A stretch of 64,000 nt of DNA from DASQWP01 sp050697555 (GTDB taxonomy: Bacteria > Actinomycetota > Thermoleophilia > Gaiellales > Gaiellaceae): positions 1-64,000 of the forward strand of contig JBOHAD010000003.1 of NCBI GenBank assembly GCA_050697555.1, given 5' to 3'. This document shows, piece by piece, positions 32,794 to 41,302 of the stretch (within the stretch, counting starts at the first letter, position 1; every line of letters begins with the position of its first letter). The notes below the pieces were generated by a model, which was not told the DNA's origin, searched no databases, and saw only the letters and a program-made list of their open reading frames with translations. Both the position numbers and the translations under genes were made by a program.

Positions 32794-35700
32794 TTAGGGC
32801 TGTCCGCGGACGCGGATGACGACCGTGGCCTCGTCGGAGAGCCCGCCGGCGTCCGTGACGCGCAGCGTCACCGTGTACTCGCCGGCCACGTCGTACGTGT
32901 GCCGCACGCTCTGGCCATCGGCGTCCACCGTCCCGTCGCCGTCGAAGTCCCACTCGTAGGTGAGCCCGCTCGCGGCCTGCTCGGCGTCCGAGGAGAGGCT
33001 GCCGTCGAACGTCACGGGCTTGCCCGCGACCGGGTTCTTCGGCTTCACCTGGACGACCGCCGTCGGCGCCATGTTCGCCGGCTCCTCGGGAGCGTTGTCG
33101 CCGACGTAGCCGTAGTCGAACGGCGCGCACCCGTCGCCGAGCGTGAAGCGGACGTCGCCCTGGAGATCTCCCGGCGACGTCGCCGGCCCGAGCTCGGCGC
33201 CCAGCATCGAGAGGACGTCGAACCCGAGGCAGCCGAAGCGAAGGTGCCAGAGGCCGTCCTCGCTCGACGGGTCGCTGTAGTTGTCCGTGTGGCCCTCACC
33301 GAAGTCGGAGAACCCGTTGTCCCCGGACGCCGCCGTGAAGGCCGCGTCGTCGAGGTTCGGCGCGTCGTTCCCCGGCTGCGGCTGGGAGTCGACCGGGCTC
33401 TGCGCGGGCGGGTCGTCTGTGCCGACGTTCCCGTATCCGTGCGCCTCGTCCGTGTAGACGAGGAGCAGGCCGGGCGCAAACCCGATGGGATCGCGGTCGT
33501 TCTGGCCCTTGCCGTCGAGGTCGAAGCCCGAACGATCCCGCATCTCGAGGTAGTACGCGTGGTCGGCGGCCGACCCGGACGCGGCGTCGACGTACTGCCA
33601 GCCGGCCGTGCACGTCGAGGCCGTGCGGAGCGCCTCCTTGCACCCGCCGTTGTAGACACGCGCGTCGTCGGGGCTGCCGCTCGACTCGAAGTCGGTCGAG
33701 TAGATCACCTGGTCGCCGGCGGTGATCGTCAGGTCGTCCATGAACCAGCCGGGCCGCGCGAGACCTGCGTCGGTCGAGTACGAGAAGCGCAGCACCGTCG
33801 ACTGGCCCGCGGCGGCGGCGAGGTCGTACTCGTCGGCGAGGAAGCCGCCGTCCGGGTACTCGCCGAGCAGCCGGTCGACGTCCTGCGTCCCCGCCGCGTA
33901 CGACCCGCTCGTCCCGGTGAGCCCGTTGCCGTACTGCGTCTGGCAGCCGTTCGCATTCGGGTTGAACGTGGCCGTCGTGTAGCCGTTCTCGGACGGGAGC
34001 GAGGCGTAGCTCCCGCCGCTGTCGGTCGAGTACATGACGAACCCGTAGTCGTAGTCCCACTCGATGTCCCAGTAGGACTTGAAGCTCACCGTCACCGGCG
34101 TCCCCTCGGGGAGCGTCGCCAGCTCGGGCAGGGCGATGTCGAGGTTATGGCCCTTCTGCGGCGTGCAGCCGAAGTCGTTGCCCGACTCGGACCACCAGAC
34201 GTGATCGGGCGAGGCGCCCTCCGCGACCTTCTGCGGGTCGAGAATCCGCCGCGAGGGCAGCTTCGCCACGTAAGCCTCGCCGTTCGCCACGCCCTCGCCC
34301 TCGAGCGCGTACGGCATGCCGTCCGGCGTCTTCCAGTCGATCCGCTGCGTGTTCGCCTTCGAGTCGGCGAAGCCGGACGCGGTCGTCTCACCCGGCTCGA
34401 GCACGCGCGGGACGAGCCAGCCGAGCTCCTGCTTGGAGAAGACGTCCATGTGCTGCGACTTGTCAGTCGCCATCAGGTTCCAGTCGCCGTACGTCTCGCG
34501 GCCGCCGAGCGAGTAGAAGTCCGGCAGGCCGAGCGAATGGCCGTACTCGTGGGAGATGACGCTGGCCGCCTCGATGGCCGACTCCGGATTGACGTTGTAC
34601 GGGCCGACCCGCACGTAGACCGGAATGTCCGTCTCGTCGGTCGTCATCGTCGTCCGGGACTCGTCCGCGTAGAAGAGCGGGCGCCCCTCGAGGTCCTTCA
34701 GCTGGTCGTCGGAGACGTAGCCCTTGAGGCCCGTCTCAGGATCGGTGTAGTAGAACTCGAGGCTCGACGAGTGCGGCCAGATGTTGTCGTAGGGCGGCAC
34801 GCTCGTCTGCGAGACCCCGTTCCCGCCGGCGCCGACGAAGACCATCATGAAGAAGTCGACGACGCCGTCCTTGTCGGTGTCGTAGTCGGAGTAGTCGATC
34901 TCGGGATCGGCGATCACAGCGGCGTCGTAGACCGCCTTGCCGGTCGGCCCGCAGGCCGAGTCGATGTCGAAGAGCAGTCCGATTCCGGTGACCGCGCCGG
35001 CGAGGGCCGTCCCGGTCTTGTCGCCCCCGTAGTACTCGGTGTCGCCCGGCAGCTGATACCAGCCGTTCGAGATCCGCTCCGGATAGAGAGCCGTGTCGCG
35101 AGTGTCCTTCCAGGTCGTGCCCTTGCACGTTCCCTGCGGCTGGGGCTCCGTGAACTGGAACGGGCTGTCCTGGTAGCGCGGGCTCAGGAAGTTGGCGTCC
35201 CAGCCGGCGCTGGCGATGCCGGCGGAGGGAACGGTCCCCTCCGGGAAGAGCTGCCCGTAGGACATCTCCTGGAAGAGGTTGAAGGTCGAGCCCTCGACGT
35301 CCGGCGAGTTGATCACCGCGGCGAGCCGGTCGCCGGTGTGCGAGCCCTCGTGCTTGCGGTCGAAGAAGTCGACGGGAACGACCGGGAACGGCCGGTCGCC
35401 GTAGCGCGCCGTGTCGTAGGTCGCGTTCTGCGGGATCACCTTCGGCCCGTGGGTCGAGGAGGAGAGCCCGGCGGGCCCTCCGTCGTACGTGAGCGAGGCC
35501 GTCGTCGAGAGGTTCTTCCAGACGATCTGCTGGTCCTGGGAGACCGTGTCCGCCTGCGCCTCGACGACGAGCGTCTTCACGGCCGGGTTCCCTTCGGACG
35601 CGGCCGGGACGTCGCCGATCGTCCACGTGATCGCGTCGGCGCTTACCGTGGCCGAGCCCGAGCCGGTCGTCGGCGCCGCGTTCGTGAAGCTCATGCCGTC

Positions 35701-36672
35701 GACGGCCGGGACCGTCACGCTCGCCCCGGTCGCGGGTGACGCGGTGTGGTTCTTGACGAAGATCCTGAACGGATACGTCGCGCCCGGCTTCACCCAGCCC
35801 ACCGAGGAGACGAAGCTCGACTCGAGGACGAGCGTGTCCGGCGGGACGTTGAGCGTGACCGCGCCGGTGCCGGCCTCGGCGGCCCTCCAGTCGCCCGTCA
35901 GCGGGTTGGTGTAGGCGGCGTCGACGACGTCGACGGCGACCGTGACCTGGAAGCCCGTCTCCGCGGTCGCGGTGATGCCGGCGGTCGCCTCACCGGGGAG
36001 CGTGGCCTCGATCTGGCCCGCGCCGCCCTGGTTGGCCGTGAACGGCCCGTACGGCCCGCGCACCTCGCCGCTCGGCGTGACGACGCGGAGCGAGTACGTC
36101 CCGGCGACATCCGTCTTGTTGGTGTCGAGCGCGACCGAGTCCTGCTCGTAGAGGCTCCCCGTCACCGTGACCGGATCGCCGGGGGCGTGGCCGCCCTGCT
36201 GGGGCTCGGACGCGATGGAGGCGCCGAGCTTGTTGTGGAAGAAGGTGGTCTCGCCGGCCACGGCGTCGCCGGCGCGGGCTCGGAGCGTGATGTCGCCCGC
36301 CGGCCAGGACGCCTTCGGCGTGATGGAGAACTCCCAGGCGTCGTCCTCGGCCCTGTAGTCAGTCTCCTGCGTCTCGAAGATGTTCCCGTCCGGCCCGACG
36401 AGGTCGACGGCGACGTTCGTCGACTCCGGCGTCGTCTCGCTGACGCTCACGTAGGCGAACCCGCAGTCGAGTCGGTCGAAGTACAGCGAGCCGATGAGGC
36501 CGACGCCGGTACAGAGCGGCTGCGGCTGCGGAAACTTGACGATGGTCCAGCCCGATGCCATCGGGGCCGGGTCGGAGTCGGCCGCCCGGGGCGCCTGGGG
36601 CGCGACCGCGCCGACCAGGATGACGACCGCAAGAAGCTGAAGAGCCCGGAGGCTCCGAGTTCTACCTGGCAC
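32794..36672 (-). CDS. Large secreted M6-family (immune inhibitor A-like) metalloprotease with PKD domain
   Basis: 1292 aa. GTG start; signal segment ALQLLAVVILVGAVAPQAPRAADS. The N-terminal third is beta-sandwich material (Ig/CARDB-like repeats: GDPVTVTGSLYEQDSVALDTN, VKPGATYPFRIFVKNHTASP). The central M6 catalytic domain has SHEYGHSLGLPDFYSLGG with His708 and His712 as zinc ligands, plus the preceding DTDKDGVVDFFMMVFVG calcium-type loop. The C-terminus is a PKD domain (VTFDGSLSSD ... YEWDFDGDGTVDADG ... HTYDVAGEYTVTLRV). It would degrade proteins outside the cell. The gene stands alone, with its own terminator, between two repeat copies. Confidence 0.9.
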   Translation of the reverse strand: MPGRTRSLRALQLLAVVILVGAVAPQAPRAADSDPAPMASGWTIVKFPQPQPLCTGVGLIGSLYFDRLDCGFAYVSVSETTPESTNVAVDLVGPDGNIFETQETDYRAEDDAWEFSITPKASWPAGDITLRARAGDAVAGETTFFHNKLGASIASEPQQGGHAPGDPVTVTGSLYEQDSVALDTNKTDVAGTYSLRVVTPSGEVRGPYGPFTANQGGAGQIEATLPGEATAGITATAETGFQVTVAVDVVDAAYTNPLTGDWRAAEAGTGAVTLNVPPDTLVLESSFVSSVGWVKPGATYPFRIFVKNHTASPATGASVTVPAVDGMSFTNAAPTTGSGSATVSADAITWTIGDVPAASEGNPAVKTLVVEAQADTVSQDQQIVWKNLSTTASLTYDGGPAGLSSSTHGPKVIPQNATYDTARYGDRPFPVVPVDFFDRKHEGSHTGDRLAAVINSPDVEGSTFNLFQEMSYGQLFPEGTVPSAGIASAGWDANFLSPRYQDSPFQFTEPQPQGTCKGTTWKDTRDTALYPERISNGWYQLPGDTEYYGGDKTGTALAGAVTGIGLLFDIDSACGPTGKAVYDAAVIADPEIDYSDYDTDKDGVVDFFMMVFVGAGGNGVSQTSVPPYDNIWPHSSSLEFYYTDPETGLKGYVSDDQLKDLEGRPLFYADESRTTMTTDETDIPVYVRVGPYNVNPESAIEAASVISHEYGHSLGLPDFYSLGGRETYGDWNLMATDKSQHMDVFSKQELGWLVPRVLEPGETTASGFADSKANTQRIDWKTPDGMPYALEGEGVANGEAYVAKLPSRRILDPQKVAEGASPDHVWWSESGNDFGCTPQKGHNLDIALPELATLPEGTPVTVSFKSYWDIEWDYDYGFVMYSTDSGGSYASLPSENGYTTATFNPNANGCQTQYGNGLTGTSGSYAAGTQDVDRLLGEYPDGGFLADEYDLAAAAGQSTVLRFSYSTDAGLARPGWFMDDLTITAGDQVIYSTDFESSGSPDDARVYNGGCKEALRTASTCTAGWQYVDAASGSAADHAYYLEMRDRSGFDLDGKGQNDRDPIGFAPGLLLVYTDEAHGYGNVGTDDPPAQSPVDSQPQPGNDAPNLDDAAFTAASGDNGFSDFGEGHTDNYSDPSSEDGLWHLRFGCLGFDVLSMLGAELGPATSPGDLQGDVRFTLGDGCAPFDYGYVGDNAPEEPANMAPTAVVQVKPKNPVAGKPVTFDGSLSSDAEQAASGLTYEWDFDGDGTVDADGQSVRHTYDVAGEYTVTLRVTDAGGLSDEATVVIRVRGQP

Positions 36673-36799
36673 AGGTTCCCCCCAGTGAGAACGACCGCAT
36701 GATGCCTACAACCGAGTGTTCTTACCGAATCGCGCCCCGACCCAAACCTCCGCGGGCCGCCTCTCACCCCGGTCGCCCCACCCGGCACGCCCTCGTGAG

Positions 36800-37115
36800 G
36801 CTTGTGTTCCACACGCACGAGCTTTCTCGGCGCATCGTGGATCCGTGGCCTTCCGTCCGCCGGTTCACCGCGAGTTCGTCCTCGCTCTGCGCGTCCTCGA
36901 CGCCTTCGGCATGCCCTATGCAGAGGCATGGCGCCTCCTGCGCCCGGTTTCGGCCCGTCTCGGCGTCCCGCGGCCGAGCTACTCGAGCGTTCGCCGGATC
37001 CTCATCGCCCAGCGAGAGCGGAAGCGACGCCGCGCCGACGAGCTCGACCGGCTTCTCGCCGACCTCTTTGCAGGTCGCTTCCCGTATGTGACGGTGGAAC
37101 ACAAGCTCGTGGGGC
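36800..37115. repeat. Long copy of the inverted-repeat element carrying a small ORF
   Basis: Perfect 13-bp terminal inverted repeats: GCTTGTGTTCCAC (36800-36812) and GTGGAACACAAGC (37094-37106), 307 bp apart end to end, with the same TCGTGGGGC extension on the right as the short copy at 32562. The interior is almost filled by the HTH-like ORF starting at 36845. No duplication of flanking bases is obvious. The stretch 36673-36799, left of the element, is the upstream region of the protease gene and shows nothing else. Confidence 0.72.
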
Positions 37116-37261
37116 TCGGGCCTGCCGAGGGCGCGCGCTCGCCGCCGCCGCCGGGTCGCGGCGGACGGTTTGCTCGGGCGCCGGCTCAGCCGGCGAGGGC
37201 GGCGCGGAGCTCGTCCGGCTCAGTCACGGGCGCGAGGCAGGCGAAGCGCTCGCACGCGTAG
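36845..37261 (+). CDS. Small HTH-like protein encoded inside the inverted-repeat element
   Basis: GTG at 36845. The first ~85 residues look like a real protein: EFVLALRVLDAFGMPYAEAWR, LLRPVSARLGVPRPSYSSVRR, ILIAQRERKRRRADELDRLL, ADLFAGRFPYVTVEHKLVG. The segment GVPRPSYSSVRRIL resembles a recognition helix and its wing, followed by a basic, possibly coiled-coil helix. The reading frame runs through the right inverted repeat (VEHKLVG) and on to 37261, where it overlaps the convergent yyaL gene and becomes low-complexity. The genuine end may therefore be earlier by function if not by stop codon. No known family is recognised. Confidence 0.45.
   Translation: MAFRPPVHREFVLALRVLDAFGMPYAEAWRLLRPVSARLGVPRPSYSSVRRILIAQRERKRRRADELDRLLADLFAGRFPYVTVEHKLVGLGPAEGARSPPPPGRGGRFARAPAQPARAARSSSGSVTGARQAKRSHA
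37145..37164 (-). terminator. Hairpin after the YyaL gene
   Basis: A 7-bp stem CCGCCGC / GCGGCGG with a 6-base loop, 22 bases beyond the minus-strand stop at 37186. The sequence is very GC-rich so chance pairing is possible. Confidence 0.3.
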
Positions 37262-39114
37262 GCGGCCGGCTTCCCGCCCACGAGGTCGCGCCCGGCGAGA
37301 AGCGGAACCGCGTCGGTCGGCTCCGGCGCGAAGGCGAAGACCGTGCTCGGCTGGAAACCCGCGAGCGCGGCCCGGCGAAGCTCCGCGGAGTCGCCCACGA
37401 CCGCCACCTCGCGCGGCGGGGAGAAGTGGAGGTCGAGGGCGCAAAGCAGGTGGCCGACGGCGGCCGGCGCGCGCTCGACGAGCGACCGCGCGAGGCGGAA
37501 GACGCCGACGGCCTGGCGCTCGAGCTCCTCGTTTCCGTAGATCCGCGCGAGCCGCAGGAGCACGAAGGCGAGCATCGAGTTCCCCGACGGCGTCGGATGG
37601 TCGTCGAGCTCCTTGCGCCGGGCGACGAGCCCGTTCCCGGACGGCGCGTCGACGTAGAAGCCGCCGTTCTCCCCGTCGGCGAAGAGCTCGACCGCGAGGT
37701 CGGCCACGCGCCGCGCCTCCTCCAGCCAGCGGAGCTCGCCGGTCGCCCAGTGGAGCTCGAGGAGCCCGCTGGCGACGTTCGCGTAGTCCTCCAGATAGGC
37801 GTCGATCTTGGCGACCCCGTCGCGGTACGTGCGCAGGAGACGGCCGGCCTCCGTCGAGAGCGGGCCGAGGAGGAACTCGGCGAGCGCGCGGGCCGCGTCC
37901 AGATAGTCCGTCCGCTCGACCCGGTGGGCCGCCTCCGCGAGGGCGGCGAGGGCGAGCCCGTTCCAGCCGGCGAGGGCCTTGTCGTCCCGAAGCGGTTGCG
38001 GGCGCTCCTCGCGGGAGGCGAGCAGCCGCCGCCTCGCCTCGTCCGGAATCTCGCCGCGAAGAACGCTCCGCCCGTGCTCGAAGGGAAGGAGCCACTCGGG
38101 ATGCTCCTCGCCGAGGACGGCGCGGATCTCCTCGGGCGTCCATGTGTACGTGAGCCCCTCCTCGCCGTCGGTGTCGGCATCCTGCGCCGAGGCGAAGCCG
38201 CCCTCCGGCAGGCGAAGCTCCCGGAGCAGGTAGTCGAGCGTCTCCTCCACGACGTGCCGGTAGTGCTCCTCGCCCGTCACGAGCCACGCGTGCAGGTATG
38301 CGCTCGCCAGGAGCGCGTTGTCGTAGAGCATCTTCTCGAAGTGTGGGACGACCCACTCGGCGTCGACCGCGTAACGATGGAAGCCCCCGCCGACCAGGTC
38401 GTACATGCCGCCGGCGGCCATGCGGTCGAGCGTGAGGCGCACCATGTCGAGCGCGTCGTCGCGCTCCGTCCGCAGGAGGAACTCGAGCGTCGAAGCCGGC
38501 GGGAACTTGGGGGCGCCGCCGAAGCCCCCGTGGACGGGGTCGAGCTGGCTCCGGAGCCCGGAGACGGCCCGCGTGAGGAGCTCGCCCGTCAACGGCTCCT
38601 TCGACGGTGCTCGCTCGCTCGCTTGCCGGATCGCCTCCACGAGCACGTCGGCCTGCCGCTCCACGTCCCCGCGGCGCCCGCGATAGGCCTCCGCGACGGC
38701 CTCGAGAACCTGCGTGAAGCCCGGCATGTTGAAGCGCGGCTCGGGCGGGAAGTAGGTGCCGCCGTAGAAGGGCTTCCCCTCGGGCGTGAGGAAGACAGTC
38801 AGCGGCCAGCCGCCGTGGCCCGTCATCGAGACGACCGCGTCCATGTAGAGCCCGTCGACGTCGGGGCGCTCCTCGCGGTCGACCTTCACTGGGACGAAGT
38901 GCTCGTTCATGACGGCCGCAGTCGCCTCGTCCTCGAAGGACTCGTGCTCCATGACGTGGCACCAGTGGCACGCCGCGTAGCCGACGGACAGGAGCAGGGG
39001 CTGATCCTTTTCGCGCGCGCGCGCGAAGGCCTCGTCACCCCACGGGTACCAGTCCACCGGGTTGTCCGCGTGCTGGAGGAGGTACGGGCTGGTCTCGTGC
39101 GCGAGGCGGTTCAC
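37186..39114 (-). CDS. YyaL/DUF255 family protein: thioredoxin-like domain plus (alpha/alpha)6 barrel
   Basis: 642 aa. The N-terminal DUF255 thioredoxin-like domain begins NRLAHETSPYLLQHADNPVD, with LLSVGYAACHWCHVMEHESF carrying a CxxC-type site (CHWC) and KVDREERPDVDGLY. The rest is a glycosidase-like alpha-toroid (DALLASAYLHAWLVTGEEHY, LALAALAEAAHRVERTDYLD). This is the bacterial homologue of SPATA20; its biochemical role is unsettled. The length is normal for the family. Single-gene unit 15 bases from the convergently placed transporter region. Confidence 0.93.
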   Translation of the reverse strand: MNRLAHETSPYLLQHADNPVDWYPWGDEAFARAREKDQPLLLSVGYAACHWCHVMEHESFEDEATAAVMNEHFVPVKVDREERPDVDGLYMDAVVSMTGHGGWPLTVFLTPEGKPFYGGTYFPPEPRFNMPGFTQVLEAVAEAYRGRRGDVERQADVLVEAIRQASERAPSKEPLTGELLTRAVSGLRSQLDPVHGGFGGAPKFPPASTLEFLLRTERDDALDMVRLTLDRMAAGGMYDLVGGGFHRYAVDAEWVVPHFEKMLYDNALLASAYLHAWLVTGEEHYRHVVEETLDYLLRELRLPEGGFASAQDADTDGEEGLTYTWTPEEIRAVLGEEHPEWLLPFEHGRSVLRGEIPDEARRRLLASREERPQPLRDDKALAGWNGLALAALAEAAHRVERTDYLDAARALAEFLLGPLSTEAGRLLRTYRDGVAKIDAYLEDYANVASGLLELHWATGELRWLEEARRVADLAVELFADGENGGFYVDAPSGNGLVARRKELDDHPTPSGNSMLAFVLLRLARIYGNEELERQAVGVFRLARSLVERAPAAVGHLLCALDLHFSPPREVAVVGDSAELRRAALAGFQPSTVFAFAPEPTDAVPLLAGRDLVGGKPAAYACERFACLAPVTEPDELRAALAG

Positions 39115-39129
39115 ACCGCCACGTTACCG

Positions 39130-40476
39130 CTACACCAGCTTCGTACCCCGAGTCTCCCGCCCGAGCAGGGTCACGAACGCCCCGGCGACCATCACCGCCG
39201 CCACGAAGGTGAGAGACCAGACCGTGTCGCCGGTCGCGTCGAGGAGGTTGCCGAAGATGTACGGCCCGGCGATGGCCGCGCCCTTTCCGACGCCCTCCAC
39301 CATGCCGAAGGCGCTCGAGCGCAGGCGGGTGGGGAAGAGCTCCGACGTGTACGGGTAGACCGCGCCCCACGCTCCCAGGTTGAAGAACCCGACGAAGAAG
39401 AGCGCCGCGACGTACATGGGGGTCGAGTCGGCGATCGCGAAGGCGAAGGCAGAGACGCCGGCGAGGAAGAGGAACGCGCCGAGCGTCGGCTTGCGTCCGA
39501 TCCGCTCCACGAGCCAGATCGAGGCGGCGTAGCCCGGGAACTGCGAGAGGGCGCTCAGGGTCAGGAGCAGGTAGAGGTCGAGCGTGAACCGCGCCTCGTC
39601 CTGGAGCACGAAGGGAAGCCAGAGGAAGAGGCCATAGTACGAGATGTTGAGCGCGATCCAGACGGCCACGATCATGGCGGCGGTCCCTCGCAGGCGGCTG
39701 CCCACGAGCTCGCGCACGGAGGAGCGCTCCTCGGGCGCCGCGGCGAGCGTGGCCGCGTCCACCTCCCGGCCGGTGATGCCGGAGAGCACCTCCGCGGCCT
39801 CGTCCTTGCGGCCCCGGCGCGCGAGGAAGTACGGGCTCTCCGGGAGGGAAAGGCGCGCGACGAAGGCGAGAAAGGCCGGGAAGGAGGCGGCGAGGAAGAG
39901 GTAGCGCCAGCTCCACTCGCCGCCGACCTGCTCCAGGAAGAGCCACGACAGGCCGGTGGCGAGGAGGAGGCCGACCGGCCAGAAGAGGTCGAGGACGACG
40001 AGGAAGCGCCCCCGGCGCTGGGGCGGCAGGTACTCCGCGAGCATGGAGGGGTCGACGACGAGGAGGGCGCCCAGGCCGATGCCGGCGAGGAAGCGGAAGG
40101 CCGAGACGGAGCCCGGCCCCCAGGCGAGCGCGGTCAGCGCGGTGAAGGCGGCGTACCAGAGGATGGCTCCCTGGAAGATGCGCCGGCGGCCGACGCGGTC
40201 GGCGAGGCGGCCGAAGACGAGGCTCCCGACCAGCGACCCCGCGAGAGCGGAGGCGGCGATCCAGCCGGCCATGCTCCCGGAGAGGTTCCAGAGGTCGGTG
40301 AAGAGCCGGACGGTGAAGCCGACGAGGAGGATCTCCATGGCCACGAACGTCCAGGCCGCGCCGGTGACGAGCACCGCGTTGCGGTGGAAACGGGTGAAGC
40401 CGCCGTCGCGGAGGACGTCCTCGACGTCGACGTGCGTGCGGGCTGCGGTGGGGGCTGGGACGTCGGCGACGGTCAT
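39130..40476 (-). CDS. MFS transporter, NiaP-like (probable niacin/aromatic acid uptake)
   Basis: 448 aa with twelve membrane segments. Motif A occurs as GRLADRVGRRRIFQG between helices 2 and 3, and the C-half equivalent as VERIGRKPTLG. Compared from memory with Bacillus NiaP (YceI), several stretches run closely parallel: SYYGLFLWLPFVL, LSQFPGYAASIWLVE, VGFFNLGAWGAVYPYTSELFPT and the terminal GRETRGTKL. The divergent neighbour at 40522 is NrtR-like, the usual regulator of niacin uptake and NAD genes. That pairing strengthens the niacin assignment, though related proteins carry benzoate-type acids. Confidence 0.82.
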   Translation of the reverse strand: MTVADVPAPTAARTHVDVEDVLRDGGFTRFHRNAVLVTGAAWTFVAMEILLVGFTVRLFTDLWNLSGSMAGWIAASALAGSLVGSLVFGRLADRVGRRRIFQGAILWYAAFTALTALAWGPGSVSAFRFLAGIGLGALLVVDPSMLAEYLPPQRRGRFLVVLDLFWPVGLLLATGLSWLFLEQVGGEWSWRYLFLAASFPAFLAFVARLSLPESPYFLARRGRKDEAAEVLSGITGREVDAATLAAAPEERSSVRELVGSRLRGTAAMIVAVWIALNISYYGLFLWLPFVLQDEARFTLDLYLLLTLSALSQFPGYAASIWLVERIGRKPTLGAFLFLAGVSAFAFAIADSTPMYVAALFFVGFFNLGAWGAVYPYTSELFPTRLRSSAFGMVEGVGKGAAIAGPYIFGNLLDATGDTVWSLTFVAAVMVAGAFVTLLGRETRGTKLV

Positions 40477-40521
40477 GAGTGCTATGCTGCGGGGGGTTTA
40501 CGACTGTGAGGCGATAACTCC

Positions 40522-41217
40522 GTGGACAAGTCTAGCACAGAGGGTGAGCCCGGCCACGAGGCGCTCGCCGCCGTGCTCCAGGTTCGGGACGGGGACCTCC
40601 AGGTGCTCCTCTGGCAGCGGGCGCGTCGTCCCTTCCTCGGGGCCTGGGCGCTCCCCGGCGGGCGGCTCGGCCCGGATGAGACGCTCGAGCGCTCGATCCG
40701 TCGCCACCTCGCCGCCAAGGTCGACGTCCGCGAGCTCTCGCACCTCGAGCAGCTCGAGACGCTGAGCGATCCGGGCCGCCATCCCGAGCGGCGGCTGGTC
40801 GCCACCGCCTACCTGGGCCTCGTTCCGGCCGACGTCGACCCGCGGGTGCCGGCGGACACGACGTGGCACAAGGTCGACGAGCTTCCGCGGATGGGGTTCG
40901 ACCATGCCGCGGTAGCTCTCGCCGGTCGCGAGCGCTTGCGCGCGAAGCTCTCGTACACGAACGTCGGCTTCGCGCTCGCGCCCCCCTCGTTCACCATCTC
41001 CGAACTCCGCGAGCTCTACCGAGCCGCTCTGGGCCACGACGTCTCGGCGACCAACCTCCAGCGCGTGCTCGTGCGCCGGCGGCTGCTCGAGCCGACGGGG
41101 GAGACGCGCCCCCCGGGGCGTGCCGGCGGGCGTCCCGCGGCCGTCTTCCGCTTCGCCGCCGACGATCTCGAGGTCACGGATCAGTTCGCCGTCCTGCGCC
41201 CGCCCGGCGAGCGCTGA
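40522..41217 (+). CDS. NrtR-like regulator: degenerate Nudix domain plus C-terminal winged helix
   Basis: 231 aa from GTG 40522. The Nudix fold is clear (ALAAVLQVRDGDLQVLLWQ, GAWALPGGRLGPDETLERSI), but the catalytic RExxEExG helix is replaced by RRHLAAKVDV, so hydrolysis is unlikely. This is typical of NrtR, which uses the fold to sense ADP-ribose or related NAD metabolites. The C-terminal domain (FTISELRELYRAALGHDVSATNLQRVLVRRRLLEPTGE) is the DNA-binding winged helix. It is divergent from the NiaP-like transporter, which it probably represses when NAD precursors are ample. Confidence 0.87.
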   Translation: MDKSSTEGEPGHEALAAVLQVRDGDLQVLLWQRARRPFLGAWALPGGRLGPDETLERSIRRHLAAKVDVRELSHLEQLETLSDPGRHPERRLVATAYLGLVPADVDPRVPADTTWHKVDELPRMGFDHAAVALAGRERLRAKLSYTNVGFALAPPSFTISELRELYRAALGHDVSATNLQRVLVRRRLLEPTGETRPPGRAGGRPAAVFRFAADDLEVTDQFAVLRPPGER

Positions 41218-41258
41218 TTCACAGCGTCGTCCACAGCGGGGCGGTGGTTTTCCCGGAA

Positions 41259-41292
41259 GGACACGTCCCGGGCCTGACCCCGGGACGTGTCC
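41259..41292. terminator. Bidirectional terminator hairpin
   Basis: A perfect 14-bp stem (GGACACGTCCCGGG and complement) with a 6-base loop, centred between the convergent NrtR-like gene (ends 41217) and the Rpf-like gene (ends 41303). There is no long T-run on either side. Confidence 0.7.
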
Positions 41293-41302
41293 GCAAGCGG
41301 CC

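Noticed and set aside
32899..35739. A 946-codon plus-strand frame opposite the M6 protease
   Set aside because: Extreme Arg/Val/Gly composition and no domains; the opposite strand encodes a clear metalloprotease with an HEYGH site.
36802..40509. A 1235-codon plus-strand frame opposite yyaL and the NiaP-like gene
   Set aside because: High-GC antisense shadow of two well-defined genes; low-complexity Glu/Arg/Gly sequence.
40477..40521. TGCTA...TAGCA inverted repeat around the NiaP/NrtR divergent promoters as an operator
   Set aside because: Arms of five bases about 50 apart are weak evidence; the true site may lie here but cannot be named from sequence alone.
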